64,000 nt of DNA, taken from JANQOH01 sp965214495. Lineage in GTDB: Bacteria > Pseudomonadota > Alphaproteobacteria > UBA7887. The stretch is from NCBI GenBank assembly GCA_965214495.1, contig OZ243958.1:2666001-2730000 (forward strand), in the 5' to 3' direction. The notes under the pieces were generated by a model, which ran no database searches, had not been told where the DNA came from, and worked only from the letters and a program-made list of their open reading frames with translations. Positions within the stretch are counted from its first letter, which is position 1. Each line of letters begins with the position of its first letter. Below are positions 47,911-56,906 of the stretch, one piece after another. Made by a program: the position numbers and the translations under genes.

Positions 47911-48154
47911 CTACGTCAACGCCAACCCGATCTTCACTTGGCGCCGCGATCCCCGCTACAAGCCGGCGGTGGATGGCGAGGACGCGCCGCCCTTCCTGCC
48001 AGTGGAGGTGGCGCCGGACGCGCCGCCGCCGGAGCCGGCCGGATTATCGGACGGCCGGATCGAGATCGCGTTGTCGAATGGCCACCGGGTGAGCGCGGTC
48101 GGTTCGTTCGACATGGACGCTCTGCGCCGGGTGGTTCGGGTACTGGGCGGATGA
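47911..48154 (+). pseudogene. IS66-family remnant 2: tnpA C-terminal part
   Basis: The frame YVNANPIFTWRRDPRYKPA...GRIEIALSNGHRVSAVGSFD is the C-terminal part of an IS66 TnpA. It shares about 100 bases with the remnant after the CRISPR array with few changes. The 5' end is fused to the last unit of the 176-base array. Confidence 0.8.
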
Positions 48155-48339
48155 TCCCGGTTCCGTCCTCGACGCGGGTGTGGCTGGCCTGCGGCGTGAC
48201 GGACATGCGCAAGAGGTTCTCCGGGCTTGCGGCGCAGGCGGAGCGGGTGCTCAAGGCGGATCCGCATTGCGGCCATCTCTTCATCTACCGCGGTGATTTT
48301 CCTTCGGCGAACTCGAGGGGCGTGTGTGTGTATATATGA
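48151..48339 (+). pseudogene. IS66-family remnant 2: tnpB N-terminal part
   Basis: It starts at the ATG overlapping the tnpA stop. MIPVPSSTRVWLACGVTDMR and HCGHLFIYRG match the start of IS66 TnpB; after about 48 residues homology stops and the frame runs out in unrelated sequence, where the minus-strand Fic/Doc fragment begins. Confidence 0.8.
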
Positions 48340-48598
48340 AGCCCATCGCGCCAACTTCAAAGTCCCTGTCCCCACCATCATAATACGGCCGAGGATCTGC
48401 CAACGTTAGTCCTTCAGATAGTTTCCCGATAGCAACAGTGGCCTTCTTCACTTCATACAAGGGGTCCGTCGCTATCGTCTTGCCCGATTTTCCAGATGCC
48501 GCCTTCATTGTTCTCTGTGCCAACAATTCCACCAGATAGAGGGCTGTCCGTTTGCTACCATCTGAAAATCCGTGATTCGAAACGATCCCGTGAACTAG
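48281..48598 (-). pseudogene. Fic/Doc-type protein fragment
   Basis: Reading the minus strand, LVHGIVSNHGFSDGSKRTAL carries the Fic core H-x-F-x-D-G-(N/S)-K-R with Ser in place of the usual Asn, followed by YLVELLAQRTMKAASGK and ...TLADPRPYYDGGDRDFEVG. No start codon or N-terminal half is present; the frame begins just after a stop at 48608-48610, where the AbiEii fragment ends. It may derive from a Doc-like toxin that AMPylates or phosphorylates a target. Confidence 0.5.
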
Positions 48599-48607
48599 TG
48601 CAGCCGC

Positions 48608-48790
48608 CTACCGATTTGCCAGCACCTTCTCGGCGAACGGGGCCTCGAAGAGGACGCCGAGCGCCGCGACGACCCAGACATCCTTCTCCAGAAGATGCGC
48701 CTTGTGGCTGCCGCTTCGCTCCGCCACCTCGAGAGCGTCGCGCCTGTCGTCGGGCGAGAGGTTCCGGAATCCCTGCTCAGCCATGCGCAA
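48608..48790 (-). pseudogene. AbiEii-type nucleotidyltransferase toxin, N-terminal fragment
   Basis: 60 residues: MRMAEQGFRNLSPDDRRDAL, then SHKAHLLEKDVWVVAALGVL and FEAPFAEKVLANR-stop. The HLLEKDVWVVWAL segment is the usual beginning of AbiEii/AbiGii toxins, which should continue with a FKGGTSLSKAY nucleotidyltransferase motif; here it is lost at the junction with the Fic fragment. Confidence 0.65.
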
Positions 48791-49003
48791 GGCGCGCGCT
48801 CATCGGCTCCGCCATCCAGATCGGCATGATGGCGCGCGCGGCCGCAAGCTCTTCCCGATCCGGCTTGGAGAGCGTCCCTAGAACCGCTTCGAGGCCATCC
48901 TCGATCTCTTCGGGACCGAGCCATGCGAGGGCGCGGATGACGTCGCCCGCCTTTCGGTGCGGCGCCGCGAGCTGCCAGCGCGGAGCGTGACGCAGTTCCA
49001 CGA
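48777..49003 (-). pseudogene. AbiE-type antitoxin (DUF6088-like), C-terminal fragment
   Basis: The frame IVELRHAPRWQLAAPHRKAG and GDVIRALAWLGPEEIEDGLE to MAEPMSARLAHG looks like the C-terminal part of the antitoxin that precedes AbiEii genes. Its stop overlaps the toxin start by 14 bases, the expected arrangement. The N-terminal DNA-binding half is absent or out of frame. Together with the toxin stub it is a dead type IV toxin-antitoxin pair. Confidence 0.55.
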
Positions 49004-49058
49004 TGGACGAGCGCCAACCGCATCTCTTCGTTCGCCGCGTTGAAGGAAGCGATGGTTC

Positions 49059-49093
49059 GACAAAGAAACGGGGCGCGCCGTGTGGCGCGCCCC
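49059..49093 (-). terminator. Terminator of the cyclase-family gene
   Basis: On the minus strand a 10-bp GC stem (GGGGCGCGCC/GGCGCGCCCC, 49070-49093) is followed by GTTTCTTTG. It lies about 60 bases after the stop of the cyclase gene and closes the chromosomal segment against the debris to its left. Confidence 0.8.
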
Positions 49094-49151
49094 GCCTTGT
49101 CCGCTCGTCGCGGTCGGGCGCTTGCCCGACCGCCCGGCGTCCGATGCGACC

Positions 49152-50219
49152 TTAGTAGATCGCGACCGGGGCGCCGATCGAGCCCGTCGCGCCCGCTACG
49201 GGCGCCGGGCTGTAGAAGTAGGCGAACTGATAGACGCCCGCCGCCGCCGCCTCGGAGAGCTTCATGTTCTCCTGATTGACGATGCCGTGGCGGGTTTGCA
49301 GATACTGGTGCACGCAGAACACGCACGCCGGATCCGGGTTCGGCACCGCATCGACCGGCCACGTGTCGCCGCCGGTCACGCCGGCCTGGACCTCTTCAGC
49401 GATCCAGCGTGCGACTTCCATGCCGATGCCCGGGCAACCGTCGTTGTAGGTGACGGGATCGCTCCAGTGCATCTCCCAACCGGTGCGGAAGAGGATCGCG
49501 TCGCCCGCCGCCGGCTCGTAGTCGCCCATGCCCTGCGCGGCGAGCGCGCCCATCACGTCGTCCATGACGATCTCGTCGCCCTTCGCCATCGCATCGACGC
49601 CGCGATAGCCGGCGATGTCGAGGAGGATGCCGCGCGCGACGATCGGGTGCAGGTGCTCGGTGCCGAGCTTCTGCAAGCCGTAGGCACCGCCCATCTCGGA
49701 TGCGGTGAAGCCGTTATACCAACGCATCTCGTTCTTGTCGCCGTCGGCGCCGACTTGCACGCCGATATGGCCGAGACCGTCGAACTGGGTTCCCACCTGG
49801 CCGATCTCGGTGGACAGGAACTCGTCGTTCCACATGATCTTGTTGGGGCCGAACGGACCGCCCGTGGGGGTGCCGGGAATGCGCAGCGAGAACTTGCGGG
49901 CGCCGAACAGCGGCATGTCGGCCGTGTAGTCATGGCCGAGCTTGATCGTCTTGCCTTCCTTGATCTGGGCGATGGCGCGCATGACCACTTCCGGCTGGGT
50001 GTACCAGTTGGTCGATCCCGCCTGATCGCCTTCGCCCCACATCGGGTGCGGCCACCACTTCGAGCCCAGCGGCGTTTCCATCATGTCGCCGTCGACCCAC
50101 GGCTTGCCGATGCAGCCATCGAGATTGTCGGGCGTACAATCGGCCATGGCCGCGCCGCCGGCGATGGCCATCGCAGCGCCGGCGGTGCCGGCGATGGCCA
50201 GCGATTTGAGGTTCCTCAT
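49152..50219 (-). CDS. Secreted cyclase-family protein (kynurenine formamidase-like fold)
   Basis: 355 residues. The signal peptide MRNLKSLAIAGTAGAAMAIA ends near AMA-DC. The mature protein belongs to the cyclase (PF04199) metal-hydrolase family; the metal motif HxGTHxDxxxH is present as QVGTQFDGLGHIG, with Gln at both leading His positions and the Asp and last His kept. Members include formamidases and other hydrolases; the substrate is not known. Extra Cys residues (CVFCVHQY) may be oxidised in the periplasm. Confidence 0.85.
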   Translation of the reverse strand: MRNLKSLAIAGTAGAAMAIAGGAAMADCTPDNLDGCIGKPWVDGDMMETPLGSKWWPHPMWGEGDQAGSTNWYTQPEVVMRAIAQIKEGKTIKLGHDYTADMPLFGARKFSLRIPGTPTGGPFGPNKIMWNDEFLSTEIGQVGTQFDGLGHIGVQVGADGDKNEMRWYNGFTASEMGGAYGLQKLGTEHLHPIVARGILLDIAGYRGVDAMAKGDEIVMDDVMGALAAQGMGDYEPAAGDAILFRTGWEMHWSDPVTYNDGCPGIGMEVARWIAEEVQAGVTGGDTWPVDAVPNPDPACVFCVHQYLQTRHGIVNQENMKLSEAAAAGVYQFAYFYSPAPVAGATGSIGAPVAIY

Positions 50220-50370
50220 CGACTTCCTCCCTCGTGACGTTCACCGGCGGCGGCCGTAACGGCGCCGCCGCCATGCGTATTACCTGCCCCGCGCCGGTGC
50301 TTGTCAAGCCTCGCATCCGGTCGGCGGCATGTTATGGTGCCGCGCCCGGAAACCGGAGGTCCGTATTCCC

Positions 50371-51195
50371 ATGCCCGGATTGCCCGATCCGTCCGCACAT
50401 CGCGCCGCCGCCTGGCGCGGTTGCCTCGCCGCCGGCGCGATGGCGGTTCTCGCCGCGTGCAGCAGCGACGAAGAGGTCTATGTCGAGCGCCCGGTCGAAG
50501 ACCTCTACAACGAAGCGATGGACCTCCTGCTGGAGGGCGACTACGCGCCCGCGGCGGTCGCCTTCGACGAAGTCGAACGCCAGCACCCCTATTCGGTGTG
50601 GGCGACCAGAGCGCAGTTGATGACGGCGTATGTGAGCTATCGCAACAACGATTACGACGAGGCGATCGCCGCCGCCGAGCGCTTCGTGGAACTGCATCCC
50701 GGCCATGCCGACGCGGCCTATGCGCGCTATCTCGTCGGCCTTTGCTACTACGAGCGCATCAGCGATGTCGGGCGCGACCAGCGCATGACCGAACTCGCCT
50801 ACGACGCTTTCGAGGAAGTGCGCAGGCGCTACCCGGAAACCCGCTACGCCCGGGACGCGGCGCTCAAGGTCACGCTGGTGCGCGACCATCTCGCGGGCAA
50901 GGAAATGGAGGTCGGGCGCACCTACCAGGACCTCGAGTTCTATCTCGCCGCGATCAACCGGTTTCGCAACGTGGTTGTGGAATACCAGGCGACCACGCAC
51001 GTTCCGGAGGCGCTGCTGCGGCTTGCCGAATGCTATCTGGCGCTCGGCGTGGTCGAGGAAGCGCGGGCCGTGACCGCGGTGCTCGGCCATAATTTTCCGG
51101 GAAGCCTGTGGTATCGCGACGCCTTCGCCCTGCTTCGCGAGCGCGAGCTGGAACCGCGTCTGACCGAAAGTTCCTGGCTTTCCCGGCTGTTCTGA
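50371..51195 (+). CDS. bamD: Outer-membrane assembly lipoprotein BamD
   Basis: 274 residues. The N-terminus has a lipobox (AVLAACSSDEE; Cys near residue 30) for lipid anchoring, then TPR units (YNEAMDLLLEGDYAPAAVAF, YSVWATRAQLMTAYVSYRNN, RYPETRYARDA). BamD is the essential TPR lipoprotein of the BAM complex that folds barrels, such as the autotransporter in this window. The ATG at 50371 follows a GGAGG. It is followed by recN, a common alphaproteobacterial order. Confidence 0.93.
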   Translation: MPGLPDPSAHRAAAWRGCLAAGAMAVLAACSSDEEVYVERPVEDLYNEAMDLLLEGDYAPAAVAFDEVERQHPYSVWATRAQLMTAYVSYRNNDYDEAIAAAERFVELHPGHADAAYARYLVGLCYYERISDVGRDQRMTELAYDAFEEVRRRYPETRYARDAALKVTLVRDHLAGKEMEVGRTYQDLEFYLAAINRFRNVVVEYQATTHVPEALLRLAECYLALGVVEEARAVTAVLGHNFPGSLWYRDAFALLRERELEPRLTESSWLSRLF

Positions 51196-51226
51196 CCCGC
51201 GGCTCTCCCCGCGTGCGGAGCGGACG

Positions 51227-52897
51227 ATGCTGCTACGCCTGTCGATACGCGATCTGGTCGTCGTCGACTCGATGGCGCTGGAATTCGGCCCCGGCCTGTG
51301 CGCGTTGACCGGCGAGACCGGTGCCGGCAAGTCGATCCTGATCGACGGGCTCGGCCTTGCGCTCGGCCGCCGCGCCGACGCCGGCATGGTGCGCGCCGGC
51401 GCCGCCCGGGCCACGGTCGCCGCCGTCTTCTCGCTCGCCGATGCGAAGCCGGCGGCTGCCTGGCTCGCCGATCGCGGCTTCGACGACGGCGGAGAGGTGA
51501 TCCTGCGGCGCAGCATCGGCGCCGACGGACGCAGCCGCGCCTTCGTCAACGACCGCCCGGCGACGGTTTCGGCGCTTGTCGCGCTCGGGCGGCGTCTGCT
51601 CGAGATCCACGGCCAGGATACCCGCCTCGGCCTGCTGGACCCGGCCCGGCATCGCGCCGCCCTCGACGGGTTCGGCGGTCTCGGGCGAGAGGCGGCGCGG
51701 GTCGCGCAAATCCACGCGCGGCGGCGCGCCGTTGAGGCCGAACTCGCCGACGCCGAAGCCCGGCACGAACAGGACGCCGCGGATCAGGGCCTGCTGCAAA
51801 GCGAGCTCGACGAACTGACCGCACTTGCGGTGGCCCCCGGCGAGGAGGCGCGCCTGGCCGACGAGCGTAAATCCCTGATGGCGGGCGAGCGCGCCGCCGA
51901 GGCGCTCGCCGCCGCCAGCGCCGCCCTGGGCGGCGACCCGGCGCCGGATCACGCGCTGGCGACCGCCGCACGCGCGCTTCACCGGGCGGTTCCCCACGCT
52001 GCCGGTCGCCTCGACGACCTCGCGGCGGCGCTCGACAGGGCGGTCGTCGAGGCCGCGGAGGCGCGGGCCGGGCTGGACGCGGCGGTCGCGGGCATGGATA
52101 TCGACCGAGACCATCTGGAGGCTGTCGAGGCGCGTCTGTTCGCGCTGCGTGCGGTCGCCCGCAAGCATCGTGTCGCCGCGGAGCGCTTGCCCGAAATCGC
52201 GGAGTCCCTCGCCGCGCGCCTCGCCGCCATCGAGACCGGGGCGCGCAGTCTGGACTCGCTGCGAGAAGCGGTTGGCGCCGCTCGCGCCGACTACGATGCG
52301 GCTGCAGCGGAGCTAAGCGCGGGCCGCCGCCGCGCGGCGCGGGCGCTGGCGGCGACGATCGATCGCGAGCTTGCGGCCCTGCGGCTCGCCGGCGCCCGTT
52401 TCTCGGTGTCCCTGAGCGCGCTCGACGAGAACGAGCGCGGCGCCGGCGGGGCGGAACGCGTCGGCTTCCGTATCTCGACGAACGCCGGCGCGACGGGCGC
52501 GTTGCAACGGATCGCGTCGGGCGGCGAACTGTCGCGCTTCATGCTCGCCCTGTGCGTTGCGCTCGCCGGCAAGCAGGCCACCCCGAGCCTCGTCTTCGAC
52601 GAGATCGACGTCGGAGTCGGCGGCGCGGTGGCCCATGCGGTCGGCACCCGGCTCGCGCGTCTGGCGGCCTGCGCCCAGGTCCTCGTCGTGACCCACCATC
52701 CGCAAGTCGCCGCCCTCGCCGCGCACCACTACCGGATCGTCAAGCAGACCGATCGCGGACGCGCGGCGACCGTCGCCGAGCCCCTGTCGGCCGAGGCGCG
52801 GCGCGAAGAGATCGCCCGCATGTTGTCGGGGGCCGAAATCACCGGCGAGGCGCGCGCGGCGGCCGACAGCCTGCTCGCCGCTGCGGGCGCCGCATGA
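51227..52897 (+). CDS. recN: DNA repair protein RecN
   Basis: 556 residues. SMC-like ATPase: Walker A in LTGETGAGKSILIDGLGLAL (residues 27-46), a long coiled-coil centre rich in Ala, Glu and Arg, the ABC signature RIASGGELSRFMLALCVALA and Walker B SLVFDEIDVGVGGAV. It acts in double-strand-break repair. It overlaps ligA by 4 bases. Confidence 0.95.
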   Translation: MLLRLSIRDLVVVDSMALEFGPGLCALTGETGAGKSILIDGLGLALGRRADAGMVRAGAARATVAAVFSLADAKPAAAWLADRGFDDGGEVILRRSIGADGRSRAFVNDRPATVSALVALGRRLLEIHGQDTRLGLLDPARHRAALDGFGGLGREAARVAQIHARRRAVEAELADAEARHEQDAADQGLLQSELDELTALAVAPGEEARLADERKSLMAGERAAEALAAASAALGGDPAPDHALATAARALHRAVPHAAGRLDDLAAALDRAVVEAAEARAGLDAAVAGMDIDRDHLEAVEARLFALRAVARKHRVAAERLPEIAESLAARLAAIETGARSLDSLREAVGAARADYDAAAAELSAGRRRAARALAATIDRELAALRLAGARFSVSLSALDENERGAGGAERVGFRISTNAGATGALQRIASGGELSRFMLALCVALAGKQATPSLVFDEIDVGVGGAVAHAVGTRLARLAACAQVLVVTHHPQVAALAAHHYRIVKQTDRGRAATVAEPLSAEARREEIARMLSGAEITGEARAAADSLLAAAGAA

Positions 52898-54972
52898 GCG
52901 ACACTGCCGGCTTGCCGGTGGACGCGCTCGATGCCGATCTGGCCAGGGACGAACTCGCGCGTCTGGCGTTGGAGATCGCGCGCCACGACGAGCTCTATTA
53001 CGCACGGGACGCGCCGGAGATCAGCGACGCCGATTACGACGAGCTTCGCCGGCGCAATACGGCGATCGAGCGACGCTTCCCCGACCTCAAACGTCCCGAC
53101 AGCCCGTCCGAGCGCGTCGGCGCGCCGGCCGCCGGCGGTTTCCGCAAGGTGCGCCATGCGGTGCCGATGCTGTCGCTCGCCAATGCGTTCGACGAAGCCG
53201 ACGTGCGCGAGTTCGTGGCGCGGGTCCGCCGCTTTCTCGATCTGCCGGGCGATACGCCCGTCGCGCTCGTGGCGGAGCCGAAGATCGACGGCCTCTCGGC
53301 GTCGCTTCGCTACGAGAGCGGCGTTCTGACGACGGGCGTGACCCGCGGCGACGGCGCCGAGGGGGAGGACGTGACCGCCAATCTGCGCACGGTCGCCGAC
53401 ATCCCGCGACGGCTGGAGGGCGACCGCCCGCCGGCGGCGCTCGAGATTCGCGGCGAGGTCTATATGACCAGGGCCGATTTCGCCGCCCTCAACGCGGCGC
53501 GCGCCGAGGCCGGCGAGTCGCTCTACGCCAATCCGCGCAATGCCGCTGCGGGCGGCCTTCGGCAACTCGACCCGGCGGTCACCGCCGAACGACGATTGCG
53601 GTTCTTCGCCTACGGGTGGGGCGAGATATCGGCGGCACTCGGGAACACCGTGGAGGAAGCGCGCGCGGCTCTGGAGGCGTTCGGGTTCGCGCTCAACCGC
53701 CCGGCGGCGCGCTACGACACGATCGAAGCGCTGATCGCATACCACGCCGACATCGAAGCCCGGCGCGCCGACTTCGATTTCGATATCGACGGCGTGGTGT
53801 ACAAGGTCGATCGGCTCGACTGGCAGGCGCGTCTCGGCGCGGTCAGCCGCAGCCCGCGCTGGGCCGTCGCCCACAAGTTCAAGGCCGAACAGGCAGCAAC
53901 CCGGCTGGAGAAGATCGTCGTCCAGGTCGGCCGTACCGGCGCCCTGACTCCGGTCGCCGAACTGGCCCCGATCACGGTGGGCGGCGTGGTGGTCTCGCGC
54001 GCCACCCTGCACAACGAAGACGAAATCGCCCGCAAGGACGTTCGCGAGGGGGACACCGTAATCGTGCAGCGCGCGGGCGACGTGATCCCGCAGATCGTTT
54101 CGGTCGATGAGAGCAGGCGGCCGGAGAGCGCGGTTCCGTTCGTCTTTCCGGAAACGTGCCCGGTCTGCGGTGCGCGCGCCGTCCGCGCGTCCGGGGGGGC
54201 GGTGCGCCGATGCACGGGCGGCCTGGTATGCGGAGCGCAGGCGGTGGAGCGCCTGCGGCACTTCGTGAGCCGCGACGCCTTCGATATCGAGGGTCTCGGC
54301 GCCAGGCAGATCGAGGCGTTCTGGCGCGATTCCCTGGTCCGCGAGCCGGCCGACCTGTTTCTACTGGAAACGCGTGAGAAAGAACTCGCGGCCCGCGACG
54401 GCTGGGGCGAAACTTCGGTGCGCAATCTGCTGGCGGCGGTCGCCGGTCGTCGGCGTATTTCTCTCGAACGCCTGATCCATGCGCTCGGCATCCGCCAGGT
54501 CGGGCAGGCCAACGCCCGGTTGCTGGCGCAAAGCTATGGCTCTCTCGACGATCTGCGCGCCGCCGCCGCAGAGGCGAGCGACGCCGACAGCGATGCCTGG
54601 CGTCACATGGTCTCGATCGACGGCATCGGGCCGAAGGTCGCCGCCGATATCGTCGATTTCTTCGCCGAACCGCGCAACCGGGCGGCGGTCGATGCGCTGG
54701 CCGACGCAGTGACGGTCGAGGACGCGCCGGCGCCTGCCGGCGAATCGCCCCTGGCCGGAAAGACGGTGGTGTTCACGGGCAAGCTAGAAACGATGGGTCG
54801 CGCCGAAGCGAAGGCGATGGCGCAAACCGCCGGCGCCCGGGTCTCCGGCGCGGTGTCGAAGAAGACCGATTACGTCGTCGCCGGGGCCGATGCAGGATCG
54901 AAGCTGAAGAAGGCGCGCGAGCTCGGATTGACGGTGCTCGACGAAGCGGCGTGGCGCGAACTGGCGGGGTGA
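52894..54972 (+). CDS. ligA: NAD+-dependent DNA ligase
   Basis: 692 residues. Ia domain HDELYYARDAPEISDADYDE, adenylated Lys in LVAEPKIDGLSASLRYES (KxDG) near residue 130, OB fold, a Cys4 zinc finger starting CPVCGARAV near residue 423, helix-hairpin-helix repeats (HALGIRQVGQANARLLA) and a C-terminal BRCT domain (GKTVVFTGKLETMGRAEAKA). It seals nicks in replication and repair. The start overlaps recN. Confidence 0.96.
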   Translation: MSDTAGLPVDALDADLARDELARLALEIARHDELYYARDAPEISDADYDELRRRNTAIERRFPDLKRPDSPSERVGAPAAGGFRKVRHAVPMLSLANAFDEADVREFVARVRRFLDLPGDTPVALVAEPKIDGLSASLRYESGVLTTGVTRGDGAEGEDVTANLRTVADIPRRLEGDRPPAALEIRGEVYMTRADFAALNAARAEAGESLYANPRNAAAGGLRQLDPAVTAERRLRFFAYGWGEISAALGNTVEEARAALEAFGFALNRPAARYDTIEALIAYHADIEARRADFDFDIDGVVYKVDRLDWQARLGAVSRSPRWAVAHKFKAEQAATRLEKIVVQVGRTGALTPVAELAPITVGGVVVSRATLHNEDEIARKDVREGDTVIVQRAGDVIPQIVSVDESRRPESAVPFVFPETCPVCGARAVRASGGAVRRCTGGLVCGAQAVERLRHFVSRDAFDIEGLGARQIEAFWRDSLVREPADLFLLETREKELAARDGWGETSVRNLLAAVAGRRRISLERLIHALGIRQVGQANARLLAQSYGSLDDLRAAAAEASDADSDAWRHMVSIDGIGPKVAADIVDFFAEPRNRAAVDALADAVTVEDAPAPAGESPLAGKTVVFTGKLETMGRAEAKAMAQTAGARVSGAVSKKTDYVVAGADAGSKLKKARELGLTVLDEAAWRELAG

Positions 54973-54998
54973 GGGTCTTCTCTCGATCGGCGCGGGTT

Positions 54999-55585
54999 CG
55001 GGCACCCACAAGGGGCGCCCCTACAGGTGGAGGAGGGGCCGGGGCGGCGAGGCTACGCCCCCGCGATCGACGGCTGCCGCAGGTTGCGCCGATCAGCCCT
55101 GCAATGTAGGTGCAACCCTTGTGGTTGCCATTCGATCGGCGCGGGTTCGGGCACCCACAAGGGGCGCCCCTACAGGTGGAGGAGGGGTCGGGGCGGCGAG
55201 GCTATGCCCCCGCGATCGAGGGCCGCCGCAGGTTGCGCCGATCAGCCCTGCAATGTAGGTGCAACCCTTGTGGTTGCCATTCGAGCGGTGCGGGTTCGGG
55301 CACCCACAAGGGGCGCCCCTACAGGTGGAGGAGGGGTCGGGGCGGCGAGGCTACGCCCCCGCGATCGGCAACCGCCGCAGGTTGCGCCGATCAGCCCTGC
55401 AATGTAGGGGCAACCCTTGTGGTTGCCATTCGAGCGGTGCGGGTTCGGGCACCCACAAGGGGCGCCCCTACAGGTGGAGGAGGGGCCGGGGCGGCGAGGC
55501 TACGCCCCCGCGATCGACGGCCGCCGCAGGTTGCGCCGATCACCTGCGCAATGTCGGGGGAGCCTTTGCGGTTGCCCTTCGGGCG
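54999..55585 (+). repeat. Palindromic repeat block 3, period 149 bases
   Basis: Four copies of GGGCACCCACAAGGGGCGCC at 55000, 55149, 55298 and 55447, each followed by a GGTGGAGGAGGGG linker and, in three units, a hairpin of TGCAACC/GGTTGCC type. The last unit degrades towards hslU. It is related to the hairpins of blocks 1 and 2 but with a different linker. The frames open here show no protein signature. Confidence 0.85.
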
Positions 55586-55595
55586 GTCCTGCCGG

Positions 55596-56906
55596 CTAGA
55601 GGATGAAGCGGCTCAGATCGGCGCTGCGGGCGAGGTCGCCCAGATTGTTCTCGACGAACGCGGCGTCGAAGGTGACCGTGACGCCCGGCTTGTCGGTGGC
55701 GGCGAAGGAGATGTCTTCGAGAAGACGCTCCATGACCGTGTGCAGGCGGCGGGCGCCGATGTTCTCCACCCCGCGGTTGACCTCGGCGGCGAGCGACGCG
55801 ATTTCGTCGATGCCGTCTTCGGTGAACTCGATCGTCACTTCCTCGGTCGCCATCAGCGCGGTGTATTGGCGGATCAGCGAGTTCTCAGGCTCGGTCAGGA
55901 TGCGCACGAGATCGGCCTTGTCGAGCGGCTTGAGCTCGACCCGGATCGGCAACCGGCCCTGCAATTCCGGCAGCAGGTCGGACGGCTTGGCGACATGGAA
56001 CGCGCCGGAGGCGATGAACAGGATATGGTCGGTGTGCACCTGACCGTGCTTGGTCGCCACCACCGTGCCCTCGATGAGCGGCAACAGGTCGCGCTGAACG
56101 CCCTCCCGGCTCACGTCGGCGCCGAGCCTGTCGGAACGGGCGCAGATCTTGTCGATCTCGTCGACGAACACGATGCCGTTCTGCTCGACCGCGACGATGG
56201 CCTGGCGCAGCACCTTGTCGTTGTCGAGCAGCTTGTCGCTCTCTTCCTCCATGAGGATCTCGTAGCTCTCGGCGACCGAGAGGCGCTTGGACCGGGTGCG
56301 CCCGCCGAACGCTTTTCCGAGCATCTCGTTGATATTGATCATCCCCATCTGCGCCCCCGGCATTCCGGGAATGTCGAAGGTGGGCATTCCCGGCGCCCCG
56401 GTGTCGGCGACATCGAGTTCGATCTCGCGGTCGGCGAGCGTGCCGGCGCGCAGTTGGGCGCGAAACTTGCGGCGGGTTTCCTGACCGGCCTTCTCGCCGA
56501 CCAGCGCATCGAGCACGCGTTCTTCCGCCGCCGCCTCGGCGCGCGCGCGCACGTCGGCGCGCAGGCGATCGCGGGTCATGGCGATGGACGTTTCCACGAG
56601 ATCGCGGACGATCGATTCGACGTCGCGCCCGACATAGCCGACTTCGGTGAACTTGGTGGCCTCGACCTTGACGAAAGGCGCCTGCGCCAGGCGCGCGAGA
56701 CGACGGGCGATCTCGGTCTTGCCGACTCCGGTCGGCCCGATCATCAGGATGTTTTTCGGCAGCACCTCCTCACGCAGGTCGTCGTCGAGCTGCATCCGCC
56801 GCCAGCGATTGCGCAAGGCGATGGCGACCGACCGCTTCGCCTCGTGCTGGCCGACGATGAACCGGTCGAGCTCCGATACGATTTCGCGGGGGCTGAAATT
56901 GGTCAT
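55596..56906 (-). CDS. hslU: ATP-dependent protease ATPase subunit HslU
   Basis: 436 residues. N-terminal SPREIVSELDRFIVGQHEAK, Walker A MIGPTGVGKTEIARRLARL near residue 55, the pore GYVGRDVES, Walker B GIVFVDEIDKI, and a C-terminus ending in SADLSRFIL, the tail that docks in HslV. It unfolds substrates for the HslV peptidase. It overlaps hslV by 4 bases. Confidence 0.96.
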   Translation of the reverse strand: MTNFSPREIVSELDRFIVGQHEAKRSVAIALRNRWRRMQLDDDLREEVLPKNILMIGPTGVGKTEIARRLARLAQAPFVKVEATKFTEVGYVGRDVESIVRDLVETSIAMTRDRLRADVRARAEAAAEERVLDALVGEKAGQETRRKFRAQLRAGTLADREIELDVADTGAPGMPTFDIPGMPGAQMGMININEMLGKAFGGRTRSKRLSVAESYEILMEEESDKLLDNDKVLRQAIVAVEQNGIVFVDEIDKICARSDRLGADVSREGVQRDLLPLIEGTVVATKHGQVHTDHILFIASGAFHVAKPSDLLPELQGRLPIRVELKPLDKADLVRILTEPENSLIRQYTALMATEEVTIEFTEDGIDEIASLAAEVNRGVENIGARRLHTVMERLLEDISFAATDKPGVTVTFDAAFVENNLGDLARSADLSRFIL

